Shown: piece by piece, positions 53,992 to 63,766 of the stretch
Layout: the number at the start of each line of letters is the position of its first letter
Numbering within the stretch: the stretch's first letter is position 1
Source of the DNA: an uncultured Bacteroidota bacterium
GTDB taxonomy: Bacteria > Bacteroidota > Bacteroidia > Bacteroidales > VadinHA17
Direction: 5' to 3'
Assembly (NCBI GenBank): GCA_903824785.1
Contig: CAIJYD010000106.1
Location: 25,365 to 89,364 of the forward strand
DNA: 64,000 nucleotides
The notes under the pieces: model-generated
The model's database searches: none
The model's input: the letters and a program-made list of their open reading frames with translations, nothing else
Told to the model about the DNA's origin: nothing
Translations under genes and position numbers: made by a program

Positions 53992-55767
53992 TTACCAACC
54001 TGGATTCTGTACCAATACTTTTTTACCGTCTTTATCAACCATCAAATCAATCTGAGTAAGAGGTATTGGCCATAACTCATCCCTGTTCTTATTGAATTTA
54101 CCCTGAAGGTAATTGTTTGTAGGATTAGATAACCGAGGACCCTCTACGCTTAAAATCCAATTATGCCTTGCAGCCTGATCGAATTCATTACCATCATAAC
54201 GTCTCATATCAAAGTACCGATGATGTTCCATAGCCAATTCCAATCTTCTTTCAAAACGGACAGCTTTACGGGCATATGTTTTACCATTTGCGGCGAACTC
54301 ACCAGAGTAAAGGCCGACTTTGTAATTTGCAGCAGGGGTATTTGAAAACCCGCCCAAAGGTTTAGCATTATCAAGATATTGTTTTACAAAACCAGCAGGA
54401 TTTGCAGCACGTGCCCTGACAACGTTTACATATTCTTCAGCCTTGCTTAAGGTTCCAACTTCTACCTCGCACTCCGCTGCCCATAATAAAACATCTGCAT
54501 AACGTATCATATTATAAGGAGTATTTGTTGCTCCCCCTCCACCTTGTCTGTCAGTAGCTACCCTTGCCTGATAAGCAATGTTTTTAACACAGTTGTAAGG
54601 TCCGGAATTAAACTGATTTCTCACCCATGCTTTGCCGGGATGCACACCCCAATCAAGGTAAGGGATTCCTCTTCTTCCAACGTTCCAATCCAACCTTGAA
54701 TCCAATGTTCCGGTATATGGTGTAAACGCCTGTGCAGAAGTCAGTCCATTGTCATGAGGAACTGGTGTATTCTGATAGGTGTCAAGCAATGGTAACCCTG
54801 TAACAGCGTCTGTTTGATAAGCATCAACCAAATCATATGTTGGCTGATACCAACCATAGCAGCATGTTGCAGGTCCGCCAAAGGTCCCATTATAATAATC
54901 CGTAACATTTCCATTAGGCCCATTTGCACCATCATTAACGGACATCTGAACTGTAAAAACAGATTCTGAACCATGCTTTGTTGCAGTTCTGAAATTATCT
55001 TCATAAAGTGGAAGAAGGGCATACTTTTTACCATTTGATGTTTTGCCGTTTAGCATAATATCGTCAAGTACAGTTTTTGCGGCAGAAAATTTCTTCTGAA
55101 ACATTAATGCCTTAGCCAAAAACGACTTTGCAGCCCATTTGTTTCCTCTTCCAACCTGCGATTTGGTATCAGATAAATTCTCAGCAGCAAATACAAAATC
55201 AGCTTCTATCTTAGAATATATATCCACCACATTATTAGGCACAATATAGTTATTGGCATTATAGCTTATGGTTTCATCTATCCAGGGAACATTTTTCCAT
55301 CCAATTGCTAATTGTAAATAATAAATCCCACGTAAGAATTTGGCTTCAGCTTCAAATTGCAATGCCTCTGCAGCAGTTGCATCTTTAGCTTTAGGAATCA
55401 ATAGTATTACATCGTTACACCGCTTAACTGCCGCATATAAAAATGTCCACTTATCATTGAAGTTTGAAGCATTGGGATCCCACATAAAAGCATCCCCTGC
55501 CCATGCACCACTTTCCGTACCGAGACGAGCATCGTCGGGAGCAGCCATCTGTTCCCAACCAGTAGTATAATTACCACCTGTTGCTCCACCTCCATCAAGT
55601 AAGGAGTAAGCCCCTATTAATAATCCATCAACCCCGGCTTTTGTCGATACAGTTGATTCACTTAATGAAGCGAAGGGTTTTACTTCCAGATAACTCTCAT
55701 CGCAGGATGGCATTACTAAAGGAAACAGACATCCTATTGCAATTATTAATTTATAATTTATTTTCAT
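53992..55767 (-). CDS. susD: SusD/RagB-family glycan-binding lipoprotein
   Basis: I start at the ATG at 55767 (MKINYKLIIAIGCLFPL), which gives a lipobox ending VMPSC; the longer frame to 55854 overlaps susC and lacks a signal. The 591-residue protein has the SusD pattern: an N-terminal ESTVSTKAGVDGLLIGAYSLL helix, RGIYYLQLAIGWKNVPWIDE, TPYNMIRYADVLLWAAECEVE and the C-terminal RRLELAMEHHRYFDMRRY, then LWPIPLTQIDL. SusD proteins cap the SusC channel and bind glycan at the cell surface. It lies 28 bp after susC, the universal arrangement. Confidence 0.93.
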   Translation of the reverse strand: MKINYKLIIAIGCLFPLVMPSCDESYLEVKPFASLSESTVSTKAGVDGLLIGAYSLLDGGGATGGNYTTGWEQMAAPDDARLGTESGAWAGDAFMWDPNASNFNDKWTFLYAAVKRCNDVILLIPKAKDATAAEALQFEAEAKFLRGIYYLQLAIGWKNVPWIDETISYNANNYIVPNNVVDIYSKIEADFVFAAENLSDTKSQVGRGNKWAAKSFLAKALMFQKKFSAAKTVLDDIMLNGKTSNGKKYALLPLYEDNFRTATKHGSESVFTVQMSVNDGANGPNGNVTDYYNGTFGGPATCCYGWYQPTYDLVDAYQTDAVTGLPLLDTYQNTPVPHDNGLTSAQAFTPYTGTLDSRLDWNVGRRGIPYLDWGVHPGKAWVRNQFNSGPYNCVKNIAYQARVATDRQGGGGATNTPYNMIRYADVLLWAAECEVEVGTLSKAEEYVNVVRARAANPAGFVKQYLDNAKPLGGFSNTPAANYKVGLYSGEFAANGKTYARKAVRFERRLELAMEHHRYFDMRRYDGNEFDQAARHNWILSVEGPRLSNPTNNYLQGKFNKNRDELWPIPLTQIDLMVDKDGKKVLVQNPGW

Positions 55768-55795
55768 GATTTCTTGTTTAAAATTATTAATAATT

Positions 55796-58700
55796 CTAAA
55801 AGGTAATGTTAAGCCCGAACATAATACCAAGTTCGTTGTCAGGGTAGCTGCCAAAATCTATACCAAAGCCTGAACTTGAGGTGGATCCTCCCATTTCAGG
55901 ATCTAATCCTGTATATTTTGTAAAAGTGAAAAGATTTGCTGCCTGAGCATAAACCCTAAGGTTAGACATTCCAAATTTCTTTAATAAAGTTGGCTTTATG
56001 GTGTATCCTAAAATAAGCGATTTCAGTCTAAGATACGACCCATCTTCTACATAATAGGAGTTTGCCACTGTACTTGTACTGAAAGTTCCTGTTGATTCAA
56101 TTTTAGGAACAGTAGTATTAGTATGTTCCGGAGTCCATGCATCAAGTAAAACATTACTTTTATTTCCATTATAATACTGAAAAAAATGCAGGTAGCAACG
56201 AGTAGTGTTAAATATCTCATTCCCCTGGGAACCATAGAAAATAGCTGAAAAATCAAACCCTTTATAATCCAATCCAGCTGTTAAGCCATAAGTAAAATCA
56301 GGATTTGGAGAACCCAAATGAACACGATCGTCAACTGTAATCGCATTATCACCATTAGTATCCTGGTACCTGAAACGGCCAGGAGCAGCAGCGAGTTGTG
56401 TTGGAGCTGCGGCAACCTCTGCATCAGAATTAAAAAGGCCAAGAACTTTATATCCGTAAAAAGAACTTACAGGGTGTCCTTCCTCATTCCGGCATATACT
56501 GCCTATTCCCTGAAGACTACCAGAATAGAAATACCCCGGATTTGGAATATCTACAACCTCATTCTTATAAGTTGTTAGATTTAGCCCCACCTTAAAACGG
56601 AGATCGTTGGTAATTTTGCCACGATAAGCTATAGAAGCATCCACCCCTGTATTCTGAATATCTCCAATATTTATTGTAGGTGAAGTAGCGCCACCAAGAA
56701 CTACAGCTGGTAATGGCTGGCTAAATAACAAACCATTAATAGCCTTCTTGTAGTATTCCAAAGAAATATCTAAGGAGTTATTTAGAATTGAAGCATCAAA
56801 TCCAAAGTTTGAAACAATATTTTCTTCCCATCCAGTGGCAAGGTTTCCAATTCTGCTTTGAGCAAAACCAAGTACGATTGAAGTGCTGGCTCCGGTTATA
56901 TCATAATATGTAGTCCCCATTCCGCTTCCAAATAAGAAAAATGAATTATCACCACTGACATTATTCTGAGAACCTAAGATTCCGTAACTTCCTCTGATTT
57001 TAAGATCATTCACCCAAGTCAAATCTTTCATGAAGCTCTCGTTAGAGACCCTCCAGCCAAGAGAGAAAGAAGGGAATATACCATATCTTTTATCAGGTCC
57101 GAATTTTGAAGAACCATCACGGCGAACAGTTACCCCTAACAAATATTTATCATCAAAAGAATAATCGGCCCGGCCAAAAAGAGAAAACAAGCTATTTTCA
57201 CTAATCCCGCTGCTATTGGTGATAGTCAAAGTTCCATTTCCTAAAACCAGATAATTAAAATCTTCTGAGAAAAATTTTGAAGAACCACCAGCTACGCTTC
57301 TTCCAAGATAATGAATTGCCTCAGAACCTGCCATTACTTTAAAATCGTGTTTCCCAATCTTTTTTTGATAGTTTAAAGTATTGGTAAATGTTTCTGTACT
57401 GCTATAATTTGCACTTACACCAAGGCTATTATTACCTGTACTTGACTGAACGTTTTCAGTTTGTGTTGCAGTGAAATTTTGATTATAATAATTATTAATA
57501 TTATATCCAATACTTGTTCTGGCTGTAAAACCTTTCAGGAAGGTGACCTCTGCATAAGTATTGCCAATTATATACCAGTCATTCATTATGTCTTTGTCAA
57601 CATCACGATATTGAACGGCAGTAGGGTTTTGCGAACTACCTAAGTCAGGGCCTCCGAATGTTCCTCCCCAGTTCCCCATAATATCGTAAAGAGGCTGTAC
57701 CGGGAAATTTTTATAAGTTTCAGCAATTCCACCAAATTCGCCGTTATTACCAAAGCTTGGAGCAGATCTGAAAATAATATTTGCATTTTCTCCAACCTTA
57801 AGCCATTTATTTAAGGTATACTCGGTGTTTATTCTACCGGAATATCTCTGTAATCTTGTATTTACCAATGTTCCTTGTTGATCAGTATATCCTAAAGAGA
57901 AGAGGTACTTGGATTTTTCAGTTCCTCCGCTGGCAGTAAGATTGTGGTTCTGGCTCCCGGCCTTTTTAAACAAGTCATGAAACCAATCTTCTCCAACTTT
58001 ATTTACCTTCTGGATAATATAATTCTTGGAATTTACTTTTTCATAAAAATATAATGATGGATCAACCTTCGGGTCTCCTTCCATTGCGACACCGGCGCCT
58101 GCAGGGCCCCTGAACATATAATCAGGCATCCCGTTTTTAAACATCTCATTTCCTGGCCTTCCGATATTGTATACGGTTTGAAAATCTGTAGAATTTAATA
58201 CGTTAAATGGATTGCCAGCCAGAGGATACTGCATCCCATAATAGCCTTCATATGAAAGTACAGGTGCACCTACTTTTCCTTTTTTGGTAGAAACAACAAT
58301 TACACCATTAGAACCCCTGACTCCATAAATAGATGCAGCACCCGCATCTTTCAGAACCTGTATTGATTCTACATCACTTGCATTGATGTTATTCAAATTT
58401 TGTTCAATTCCATCCACAATAACAAGTGGATCGGTATTACCGAAAGAAGTTATACCGCGAACGAGAATTTTACTTCCGGTACCTGGTACGCCTGAGGTGA
58501 TTACGTTAACTCCTGAAGCGAGCCCCTGAAGTGCCTGTTGAGCCGATCTTGAAACAACTTTTGTCAATCCGCCCATATCTACAACGGCAACCGATCCGGT
58601 TATATCTTTTTTCCTTTGTGTTGAATATCCTGTTACTACAACTTCATCCAGAGTTGTCAGCTGAGGCAATATAGTAACATCGATTATTGTTTTTCCACTA

Positions 58701-59077
58701 GTTTGTATCCTTTGTGTAATATATCCGATAAACGAAAAAACAAGTACTGAATTATCAATTGGCTTTTCTATTGAATACTTGCCATTCATATCAGCAATTG
58801 CTCCAATAGTTGTACCTTCAATCTGAACATTGACGCCTGGCAATGGTTTACCATTTTCATCAATTATAGTCCCGGTTATTTTTTCCTGCTGCATAAGTAC
58901 TGTTGATCCTGTTTCTTTGCCAAGCTCAAAATTTGTAACATTAGAGAAAGCATTGACTCCAAAAACATTAAAAACAGTAACAGACAGAAGAACTATAATA
59001 ACCTTCAATTCTCTTAGGCTTTTCTCCGAACAAACTCTTCGTAAGACTGTTCGATATAGATAGTTAAGTTTTTTCAT
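55796..59077 (-). CDS. susC: SusC/RagA-family TonB-dependent outer membrane transporter
   Basis: A 1093-residue transporter with an unusually long basic leader (MKKLNYLYRTVLRRVCSEKS) before the hydrophobic signal core. A carboxypeptidase-regulatory-like domain follows (ITGTIIDENGKPLPGVNVQI), then the TonB-dependent plug with EVVVTGYSTQRKKDITGSV and IQVLKDAGAASIYGVRGSNG, and the beta-barrel to LGIMFGLNITF, whose terminal Phe is typical. It imports an oligosaccharide with SusD. No sigma factor/anti-sigma pair lies next to it, so control comes from elsewhere. Confidence 0.94.
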   Translation of the reverse strand: MKKLNYLYRTVLRRVCSEKSLRELKVIIVLLSVTVFNVFGVNAFSNVTNFELGKETGSTVLMQQEKITGTIIDENGKPLPGVNVQIEGTTIGAIADMNGKYSIEKPIDNSVLVFSFIGYITQRIQTSGKTIIDVTILPQLTTLDEVVVTGYSTQRKKDITGSVAVVDMGGLTKVVSRSAQQALQGLASGVNVITSGVPGTGSKILVRGITSFGNTDPLVIVDGIEQNLNNINASDVESIQVLKDAGAASIYGVRGSNGVIVVSTKKGKVGAPVLSYEGYYGMQYPLAGNPFNVLNSTDFQTVYNIGRPGNEMFKNGMPDYMFRGPAGAGVAMEGDPKVDPSLYFYEKVNSKNYIIQKVNKVGEDWFHDLFKKAGSQNHNLTASGGTEKSKYLFSLGYTDQQGTLVNTRLQRYSGRINTEYTLNKWLKVGENANIIFRSAPSFGNNGEFGGIAETYKNFPVQPLYDIMGNWGGTFGGPDLGSSQNPTAVQYRDVDKDIMNDWYIIGNTYAEVTFLKGFTARTSIGYNINNYYNQNFTATQTENVQSSTGNNSLGVSANYSSTETFTNTLNYQKKIGKHDFKVMAGSEAIHYLGRSVAGGSSKFFSEDFNYLVLGNGTLTITNSSGISENSLFSLFGRADYSFDDKYLLGVTVRRDGSSKFGPDKRYGIFPSFSLGWRVSNESFMKDLTWVNDLKIRGSYGILGSQNNVSGDNSFFLFGSGMGTTYYDITGASTSIVLGFAQSRIGNLATGWEENIVSNFGFDASILNNSLDISLEYYKKAINGLLFSQPLPAVVLGGATSPTINIGDIQNTGVDASIAYRGKITNDLRFKVGLNLTTYKNEVVDIPNPGYFYSGSLQGIGSICRNEEGHPVSSFYGYKVLGLFNSDAEVAAAPTQLAAAPGRFRYQDTNGDNAITVDDRVHLGSPNPDFTYGLTAGLDYKGFDFSAIFYGSQGNEIFNTTRCYLHFFQYYNGNKSNVLLDAWTPEHTNTTVPKIESTGTFSTSTVANSYYVEDGSYLRLKSLILGYTIKPTLLKKFGMSNLRVYAQAANLFTFTKYTGLDPEMGGSTSSSGFGIDFGSYPDNELGIMFGLNITF

Positions 59078-59362
59078 GAATTTTTAATATTATAAAATTA
59101 AAAAAATTAAGACCCGTTTTTGTAAATAGAAATTCGTATAGTTTTTCCAATAAAAGTAGGGAAGGTCAATTCCACTTTAGCTAATCTGAAAGATAGATTT
59201 TGTTCCATAGGCGTTAGGTTTATAAAGTATGTATTAATAATATAGGTTGTCCATTTTTATATAATTTTTTTGAAATCCGTTTCTTTTGTATCAAATGAAT
59301 ATTTTATAAATAAGTCTATTAGATTTCCATTTCAAACACGATTATATTAATTACCTACTTCA
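59078..59362 (-). other. susC upstream region
   Basis: A 285-bp AT-rich gap between the DUF2271 gene and susC, large enough for a promoter. I found no TAnnTTTG box on the minus strand and no clear hairpin, so whether susCD has its own promoter is open. Confidence 0.35.
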
Positions 59363-60058
59363 CTAATTTGGCCTTCTGGTTCCGTTGGTACACATTACGG
59401 TTATTTTGCTAAAAACATCTTTTGCATTCCTAATTCCTTTCATATCAGGATTAATAACTGATGAGAGGAATAACTGCTCAGTACGTCCAATAAGCTCGGG
59501 TGTTGTTTGTTCTCCGGCAGTTGCCTTAATTTCGCCCCGATAGATTATGGATGGCTGGCCGTTTCCTTGGTAATCAATAGTACCATCAGGAAACAATGAC
59601 AAGAACTCAGGAGTATAATCTCCGGAAACATTTAATTCTACATAATAGTTCCATCTGGAATCTGCCGGGACTATTATCTTGGCAGAAAAATCAGGAACTT
59701 TTGGTGTGGCGCCTGTGATAGCCATATCCACTGGTTTTTGAATAGAAGGAATATCATTACGGCCAGTCTCCTTTCGGAAAGCGCCAATCCAGGCAGGTAA
59801 TGATACCGGGCACTCCACTTTGCCCTCAAAATTACCCAATCCGGTCCTATTGGTAACAAATACTGTCTTCACTTCACCTGTTATTGAATTTTCAAGCCAT
59901 ATAGCAAACTGTGGAGGTTCTCCGTAGTCACTATGGTGGTAAATATCCCGCTCCTGATGTATAGTGAATAATAAAGTGTTCTTACCGGCCTTTTTGGATC
60001 CGGAATTTGAACATGAAACAATCCATGGTATTACTAATATAAAAATCAGAGGCCTCAT
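59363..60058 (-). CDS. DUF2271-like lipoprotein
   Basis: A 231-residue exported protein with leader MRPLIFILVIPWIVSC, where Cys16 is the likely lipid site. The segment GEPPQFAIWLENSITGEVKT resembles DUF2271, a family of periplasmic beta-sandwich proteins often encoded near flavin- or redox-linked exported proteins; ELNVSGDYTPEFLS and GQPSIIYRGEI also fit. Function is unknown. Its ATG overlaps the GH109-like stop codon (ATGA, 4 bp), so the two are translationally coupled and probably act together. Confidence 0.6.
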   Translation of the reverse strand: MRPLIFILVIPWIVSCSNSGSKKAGKNTLLFTIHQERDIYHHSDYGEPPQFAIWLENSITGEVKTVFVTNRTGLGNFEGKVECPVSLPAWIGAFRKETGRNDIPSIQKPVDMAITGATPKVPDFSAKIIVPADSRWNYYVELNVSGDYTPEFLSLFPDGTIDYQGNGQPSIIYRGEIKATAGEQTTPELIGRTEQLFLSSVINPDMKGIRNAKDVFSKITVMCTNGTRRPN

Positions 60059-61377
60059 ATTTCATCAATAGTTGCAGGCTTTCTTGTTTGCCATTTGCCA
60101 CGGGTATAGTCTGGGAAGTCAACAGGTCGACTTTTGTTAGCAACTGATTCCTCAGTCAGTTTGGTAATAATGCTCCAGGTTACTGTATCGTATACGTCAA
60201 TAGGTGTCTGGACCTGATTGCGGATAGCCTGAACAAAATCACGGAAGCAGAGATAATCTCCGCCACCATGACCCGAACTTTCAGCAACAAGTCCATATTT
60301 TTTCCATAAAGGATGTTCATACTTTTCCTGATACTTGTCAATTGGTTCCCATTGATCAGGCTTGGGGCTTATATCCTCCAGATAAATTTTATTAAGAGTT
60401 CCTGAATAAATACCTTTAGTCCCCTGTATGCGATATATCCAGTCTTGCGGACGAGGATTTTTGGTATCATAATAGAGTGTAATTGTAATGCCGTCGTGAG
60501 TTTGTATCAGAGATGTATTCACATCACCTGCTGCATACTTCATCTTTGCAGCCGGATTATCCGGACCGAATTTTTTGTTGGCATAGTAGTTTTGCCCAAC
60601 TGCGCGACTGCTCATTGAGACAAGATATTCGAACCTATTACCCCGGTTAATATTAAGCCATTGAGCAATTGGGCCAATAGCATGAGTTGGATATGGATTA
60701 TTATTAGTCTGACCCCCTAATGCTCTCCACAGGAGTTTGCCACCAGGTCCGAAGCCGGCATACCGAGCATCATGCTGATAACCGCATTCGCAATGTGTAA
60801 GGGCACCGAACATTCCTAACTGTGCCATTACCAATACCATCTTTACATTTCGCATGTAAACGTAATTTTCCATAAGCATGCATGGCTTTCCCGCCTTTTC
60901 GGAGGCCTCAACGAGTTCCCAGGCCTGATCATATTCAGTGCAGGCTGGCATTTCTGTACCACCATATTTGCCGCCCCGAAGAGCAGCCAGCATTATTGGA
61001 GTGTGTAGTTCAATAGGAGTCGCTGTATAAATGGCATCAAGATTATTTAATTCCGCAATCTTCTTATAATCTTCCGGGCCGGTGTACCCTTTTGGTTTTG
61101 GCTGTCCTGCATCTTGAACAAGATTCTGGGCTCTTGCAACTCTTTCTTCAACTATATCACATATGACAGGGATTTCCACTCCCTCTATAGTGAGAGCAAC
61201 TTTGAGTATTCCCATCCCCCGACCGCCAACACCAACGAAACCGATTCTTACCGGACGCTGTAAGGCATAGTCAGAAAATGTGCTTCCATATCCTGAAGCA
61301 GCTACATATAATCCTGCTCCTGTGCTTGTTTTAATGAAATCCCGTCGATTAAAACCTGAGTTTAGTATTTTTGTCAT
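60055..61377 (-). CDS. Tat-exported GH109-like glycosidase (Gfo/Idh/MocA fold)
   Basis: A 440-residue protein with Tat motif NRRDFIKTSTG. The NAD motif is IGFVGVGGRGMG (residues 45-56). At the EKP site it reads TEMPAC (Glu142-Met-Pro144), as expected for GH109. It keeps YPTHAIGPIAQWLNINRGN with His231, the candidate catalytic histidine of GH109, plus LMENYVYMRNVKMV and CGYQHDARY. It is therefore a better candidate for an active NAD-dependent alpha-N-acetylgalactosaminidase-type enzyme than the relative at 27906. It lies between the FGGY kinase and the DUF2271 gene, in the first part of the run. Confidence 0.82.
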   Translation of the reverse strand: MTKILNSGFNRRDFIKTSTGAGLYVAASGYGSTFSDYALQRPVRIGFVGVGGRGMGILKVALTIEGVEIPVICDIVEERVARAQNLVQDAGQPKPKGYTGPEDYKKIAELNNLDAIYTATPIELHTPIMLAALRGGKYGGTEMPACTEYDQAWELVEASEKAGKPCMLMENYVYMRNVKMVLVMAQLGMFGALTHCECGYQHDARYAGFGPGGKLLWRALGGQTNNNPYPTHAIGPIAQWLNINRGNRFEYLVSMSSRAVGQNYYANKKFGPDNPAAKMKYAAGDVNTSLIQTHDGITITLYYDTKNPRPQDWIYRIQGTKGIYSGTLNKIYLEDISPKPDQWEPIDKYQEKYEHPLWKKYGLVAESSGHGGGDYLCFRDFVQAIRNQVQTPIDVYDTVTWSIITKLTEESVANKSRPVDFPDYTRGKWQTRKPATIDEI

Positions 61378-61415
61378 AGCTTATAACTATTTTTAATAAT
61401 ATTTTTATTAAAAAA

Positions 61416-62939
61416 TTACCAAAAACTTACCAGTGATTCATATAAATGCAAATACTTTATGTAGACTTTATAATATAATTCATGATTCAACATATCAGGT
61501 TCGAATCTTGATTGAGTTTTTATTGAAGTATTACAAGCTGATTTTATATCGCTAAAATTTCCTACTCCAACACCTGCTAATAAACCGGCTCCAATGGCTG
61601 AATTTTCTGTATTCATTAAGGTTACCAATGGTAAGCCTGTCACATCTGCCAAAATCTGATTCCATAAATTACTTTTGGAGGCTCCACCAAGAACATGAAT
61701 AGATTTGATGTGAATTCCTTTTTTTCTCATGGTTTCCAGATTATTGAAAATCATGAATGCTACTGATTCTATAATTGCTCTAATAAAATGCCCTTTATTC
61801 ATTCCCAACGTAATACCAGCAAAAACTCCTCTTACTTCTGAATTAAATTCAGGCGAACCAGTTCCCATTAAATGTGGTAACATAATCAATCCACCTGAGC
61901 CTGGTAATATTTTCTCTGCCTGTTTAATAATTAAATCATATGGATCTTGATTATCGTGACTTGCTTGGCTCATTTCTTCCTGACAGAACTCATCCTTGAA
62001 CCATTTCAGCACCATTCCTGCAGTTTGGCCATAAGGGAACAAAAAATACAATCCATTTATCGCATGGCATTGACACGGCAATTTTATAGAAAGATCTGAA
62101 ATAGGTTTATCAATGGCAACGCACATTGCCATTGATGCTCCGATTGTAAGTGTCACATCACCATTATTGATATTCCCAGAGCCAATTGCTCCGGCAGGAT
62201 GATCGTATGCCCCGGTTACAATAAGAGTTTGCGTATTTAATCCTGTTGCTGAAGCTGCTTCTGAAGTCAAATTCCCAATTGATACCCCTGAAGGAAATAA
62301 ATCTGGCAAAAGATTTTCTGAAATACCCAGAAAATCGAGCATTTCGTTCCACCATTTTTTTTGTGAAATATCAAAATATAATGTTGAAGATACAAGTGAA
62401 TGTTCAGTACAGTACTTGCCTGTCATTCGATAGATAAGATAATCTTCAACTAATAAAAACTTACCAACTCTATTAAATATTTCAGGCTCGTTTTCCCTTA
62501 ACCAGAGAATGCGGGTTGCAGGCCATATAGGTAGAACTTCAGGTTGTCCTGTAATATTCATGATAACCTGATTGCTAAATCTTTCCTTGATTTGATCCGC
62601 TTCCCTGACTGACCGGTTATCGAGCCAGATAATTGCTTTTCTCAATGGTTTGCCAGTGGAATCAACAGCAATTATTGTTTCCCCCTGACTGGAAAATGCA
62701 ATACCTGAAATCAGTGCAGGATTAATTCCGGATTTACGAATTATATTCTGGATAATCTGGCAAGTAACCTTCCAATAAATTTCAGGGTCAAGTTCACAAA
62801 TTTCCCCTGACTCCATATCCAGAGAGTATTCCTGTGAAGAGAAAGTTATAAGATCTCCGATATTACTTAAAAGAACACCTTTGATGGATGTTGTTCCAGC
62901 ATCAATTCCGATAGTATATGAAGTAATCCCCGAATTCAT
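61416..62939 (-). CDS. FGGY-family carbohydrate kinase
   Basis: A 507-residue cytosolic kinase. The N-terminal phosphate loop is YTIGIDAGTTSIKGVLL, the hinge is WLDNRSVREADQI, and the catalytic Asp246 lies in VTGAYDHPAGAIGSG. The C-terminal ATP-binding part has IHVLGGASKSNLWNQILADVTG and AIGAGLLAGVGVG, all standard for xylulokinase/gluconokinase/LsrK-like kinases. The sugar cannot be told from sequence. It is 11 bp after the aldolase gene, so phosphorylation and cleavage of one sugar are likely consecutive steps. Confidence 0.9.
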   Translation of the reverse strand: MNSGITSYTIGIDAGTTSIKGVLLSNIGDLITFSSQEYSLDMESGEICELDPEIYWKVTCQIIQNIIRKSGINPALISGIAFSSQGETIIAVDSTGKPLRKAIIWLDNRSVREADQIKERFSNQVIMNITGQPEVLPIWPATRILWLRENEPEIFNRVGKFLLVEDYLIYRMTGKYCTEHSLVSSTLYFDISQKKWWNEMLDFLGISENLLPDLFPSGVSIGNLTSEAASATGLNTQTLIVTGAYDHPAGAIGSGNINNGDVTLTIGASMAMCVAIDKPISDLSIKLPCQCHAINGLYFLFPYGQTAGMVLKWFKDEFCQEEMSQASHDNQDPYDLIIKQAEKILPGSGGLIMLPHLMGTGSPEFNSEVRGVFAGITLGMNKGHFIRAIIESVAFMIFNNLETMRKKGIHIKSIHVLGGASKSNLWNQILADVTGLPLVTLMNTENSAIGAGLLAGVGVGNFSDIKSACNTSIKTQSRFEPDMLNHELYYKVYIKYLHLYESLVSFW

Positions 62940-62950
62940 TAATAACTCAG

Positions 62951-63766
62951 TTAATCTATTAATTTATGCTTATTTACTGCGTCAAGCGGCGAAAGTCCAT
63001 TCTTTACAACATTGCAAAGTGCTTCCTGAAAACTGGAAGGATTGGGTACCTGTATTGCATTCCTTCCGAAAACAACACCTCTTGCTCCATCTCTTATCTC
63101 ATCGGAGGCCAATTGCAAGGCTTCAAGTTGAGTGGGTTTTTTGTCCGCTCCTAGTCCGAAAATTGGAATAGGACAACTTTCAGTTACTTTTTTAAAGTCA
63201 TGGGTATAAAAAGTTTTTATCATGTCACATCCCAATTCAGTCAATATTCTGCAACATGTAAATACTTGCTCATGCATCTCTTCTTTTGAAATTGTATCGC
63301 AGTGGGTAGGAAAATACTCGCCAATTACTGGTATTCCTAATTTATCTGCTGCATTTACCAAACGGCTATAAACCTCCACATTTCTTGTGTCATTTTTTTC
63401 ACTGCCGGTTTGAAGGGTAAGTGATGCTAAAACAATCTCAGCACCATTTGCCACAGCCTCATCTACAGTTTGAGCCAAAACAGTATACGCATCATTGTAA
63501 TTCCAGTGGAAGCAATAGACTGAACTCCAGTTTAATCTGACAATGGGCATAGGGGCACCCTTAAAGTTAAATGCACTCCGAAGATGTTTCAACATACCCG
63601 GACTTAATAATACACCATCAATTAATGGATTAATCCGTTCAATTGTCTTTTTAAGATCGATCATACCAGGGATGGGTCCATCAAACAGACCATGATCTAT
63701 TGCAATTATGACAGCATTTTCCCCTTTACTGAAAAGCTTTTCAAATCTCAAATTTTTTCCGTTCAT
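62951..63766 (-). CDS. DhnA/DeoC-type class I aldolase
   Basis: A 271-residue TIM barrel of the DhnA (FbaB/LsrF-like) class I aldolase family. IAIDHGLFDGPIPGM (residues 21-35) is the phosphate and substrate loop, and Lys184 in CDMIKTFYTHD is the expected Schiff-base lysine. GARGVVFGRNAIQ near the C-terminus binds the phosphate. It is the first gene of the minus-strand run. With the FGGY kinase it forms a kinase-aldolase pair as in pathways for unusual sugars or acids. The pairing also recalls LsrK/LsrF, but no other lsr gene is present. Confidence 0.88.
   Translation of the reverse strand: MNGKNLRFEKLFSKGENAVIIAIDHGLFDGPIPGMIDLKKTIERINPLIDGVLLSPGMLKHLRSAFNFKGAPMPIVRLNWSSVYCFHWNYNDAYTVLAQTVDEAVANGAEIVLASLTLQTGSEKNDTRNVEVYSRLVNAADKLGIPVIGEYFPTHCDTISKEEMHEQVFTCCRILTELGCDMIKTFYTHDFKKVTESCPIPIFGLGADKKPTQLEALQLASDEIRDGARGVVFGRNAIQVPNPSSFQEALCNVVKNGLSPLDAVNKHKLID

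Noticed and set aside
61416..63766. LsrK/LsrF autoinducer-2 catabolism
   Set aside because: The kinase-aldolase pair recalls it, but the transporter, LsrB, LsrG and LsrR are absent and the genes lead into a susCD locus.
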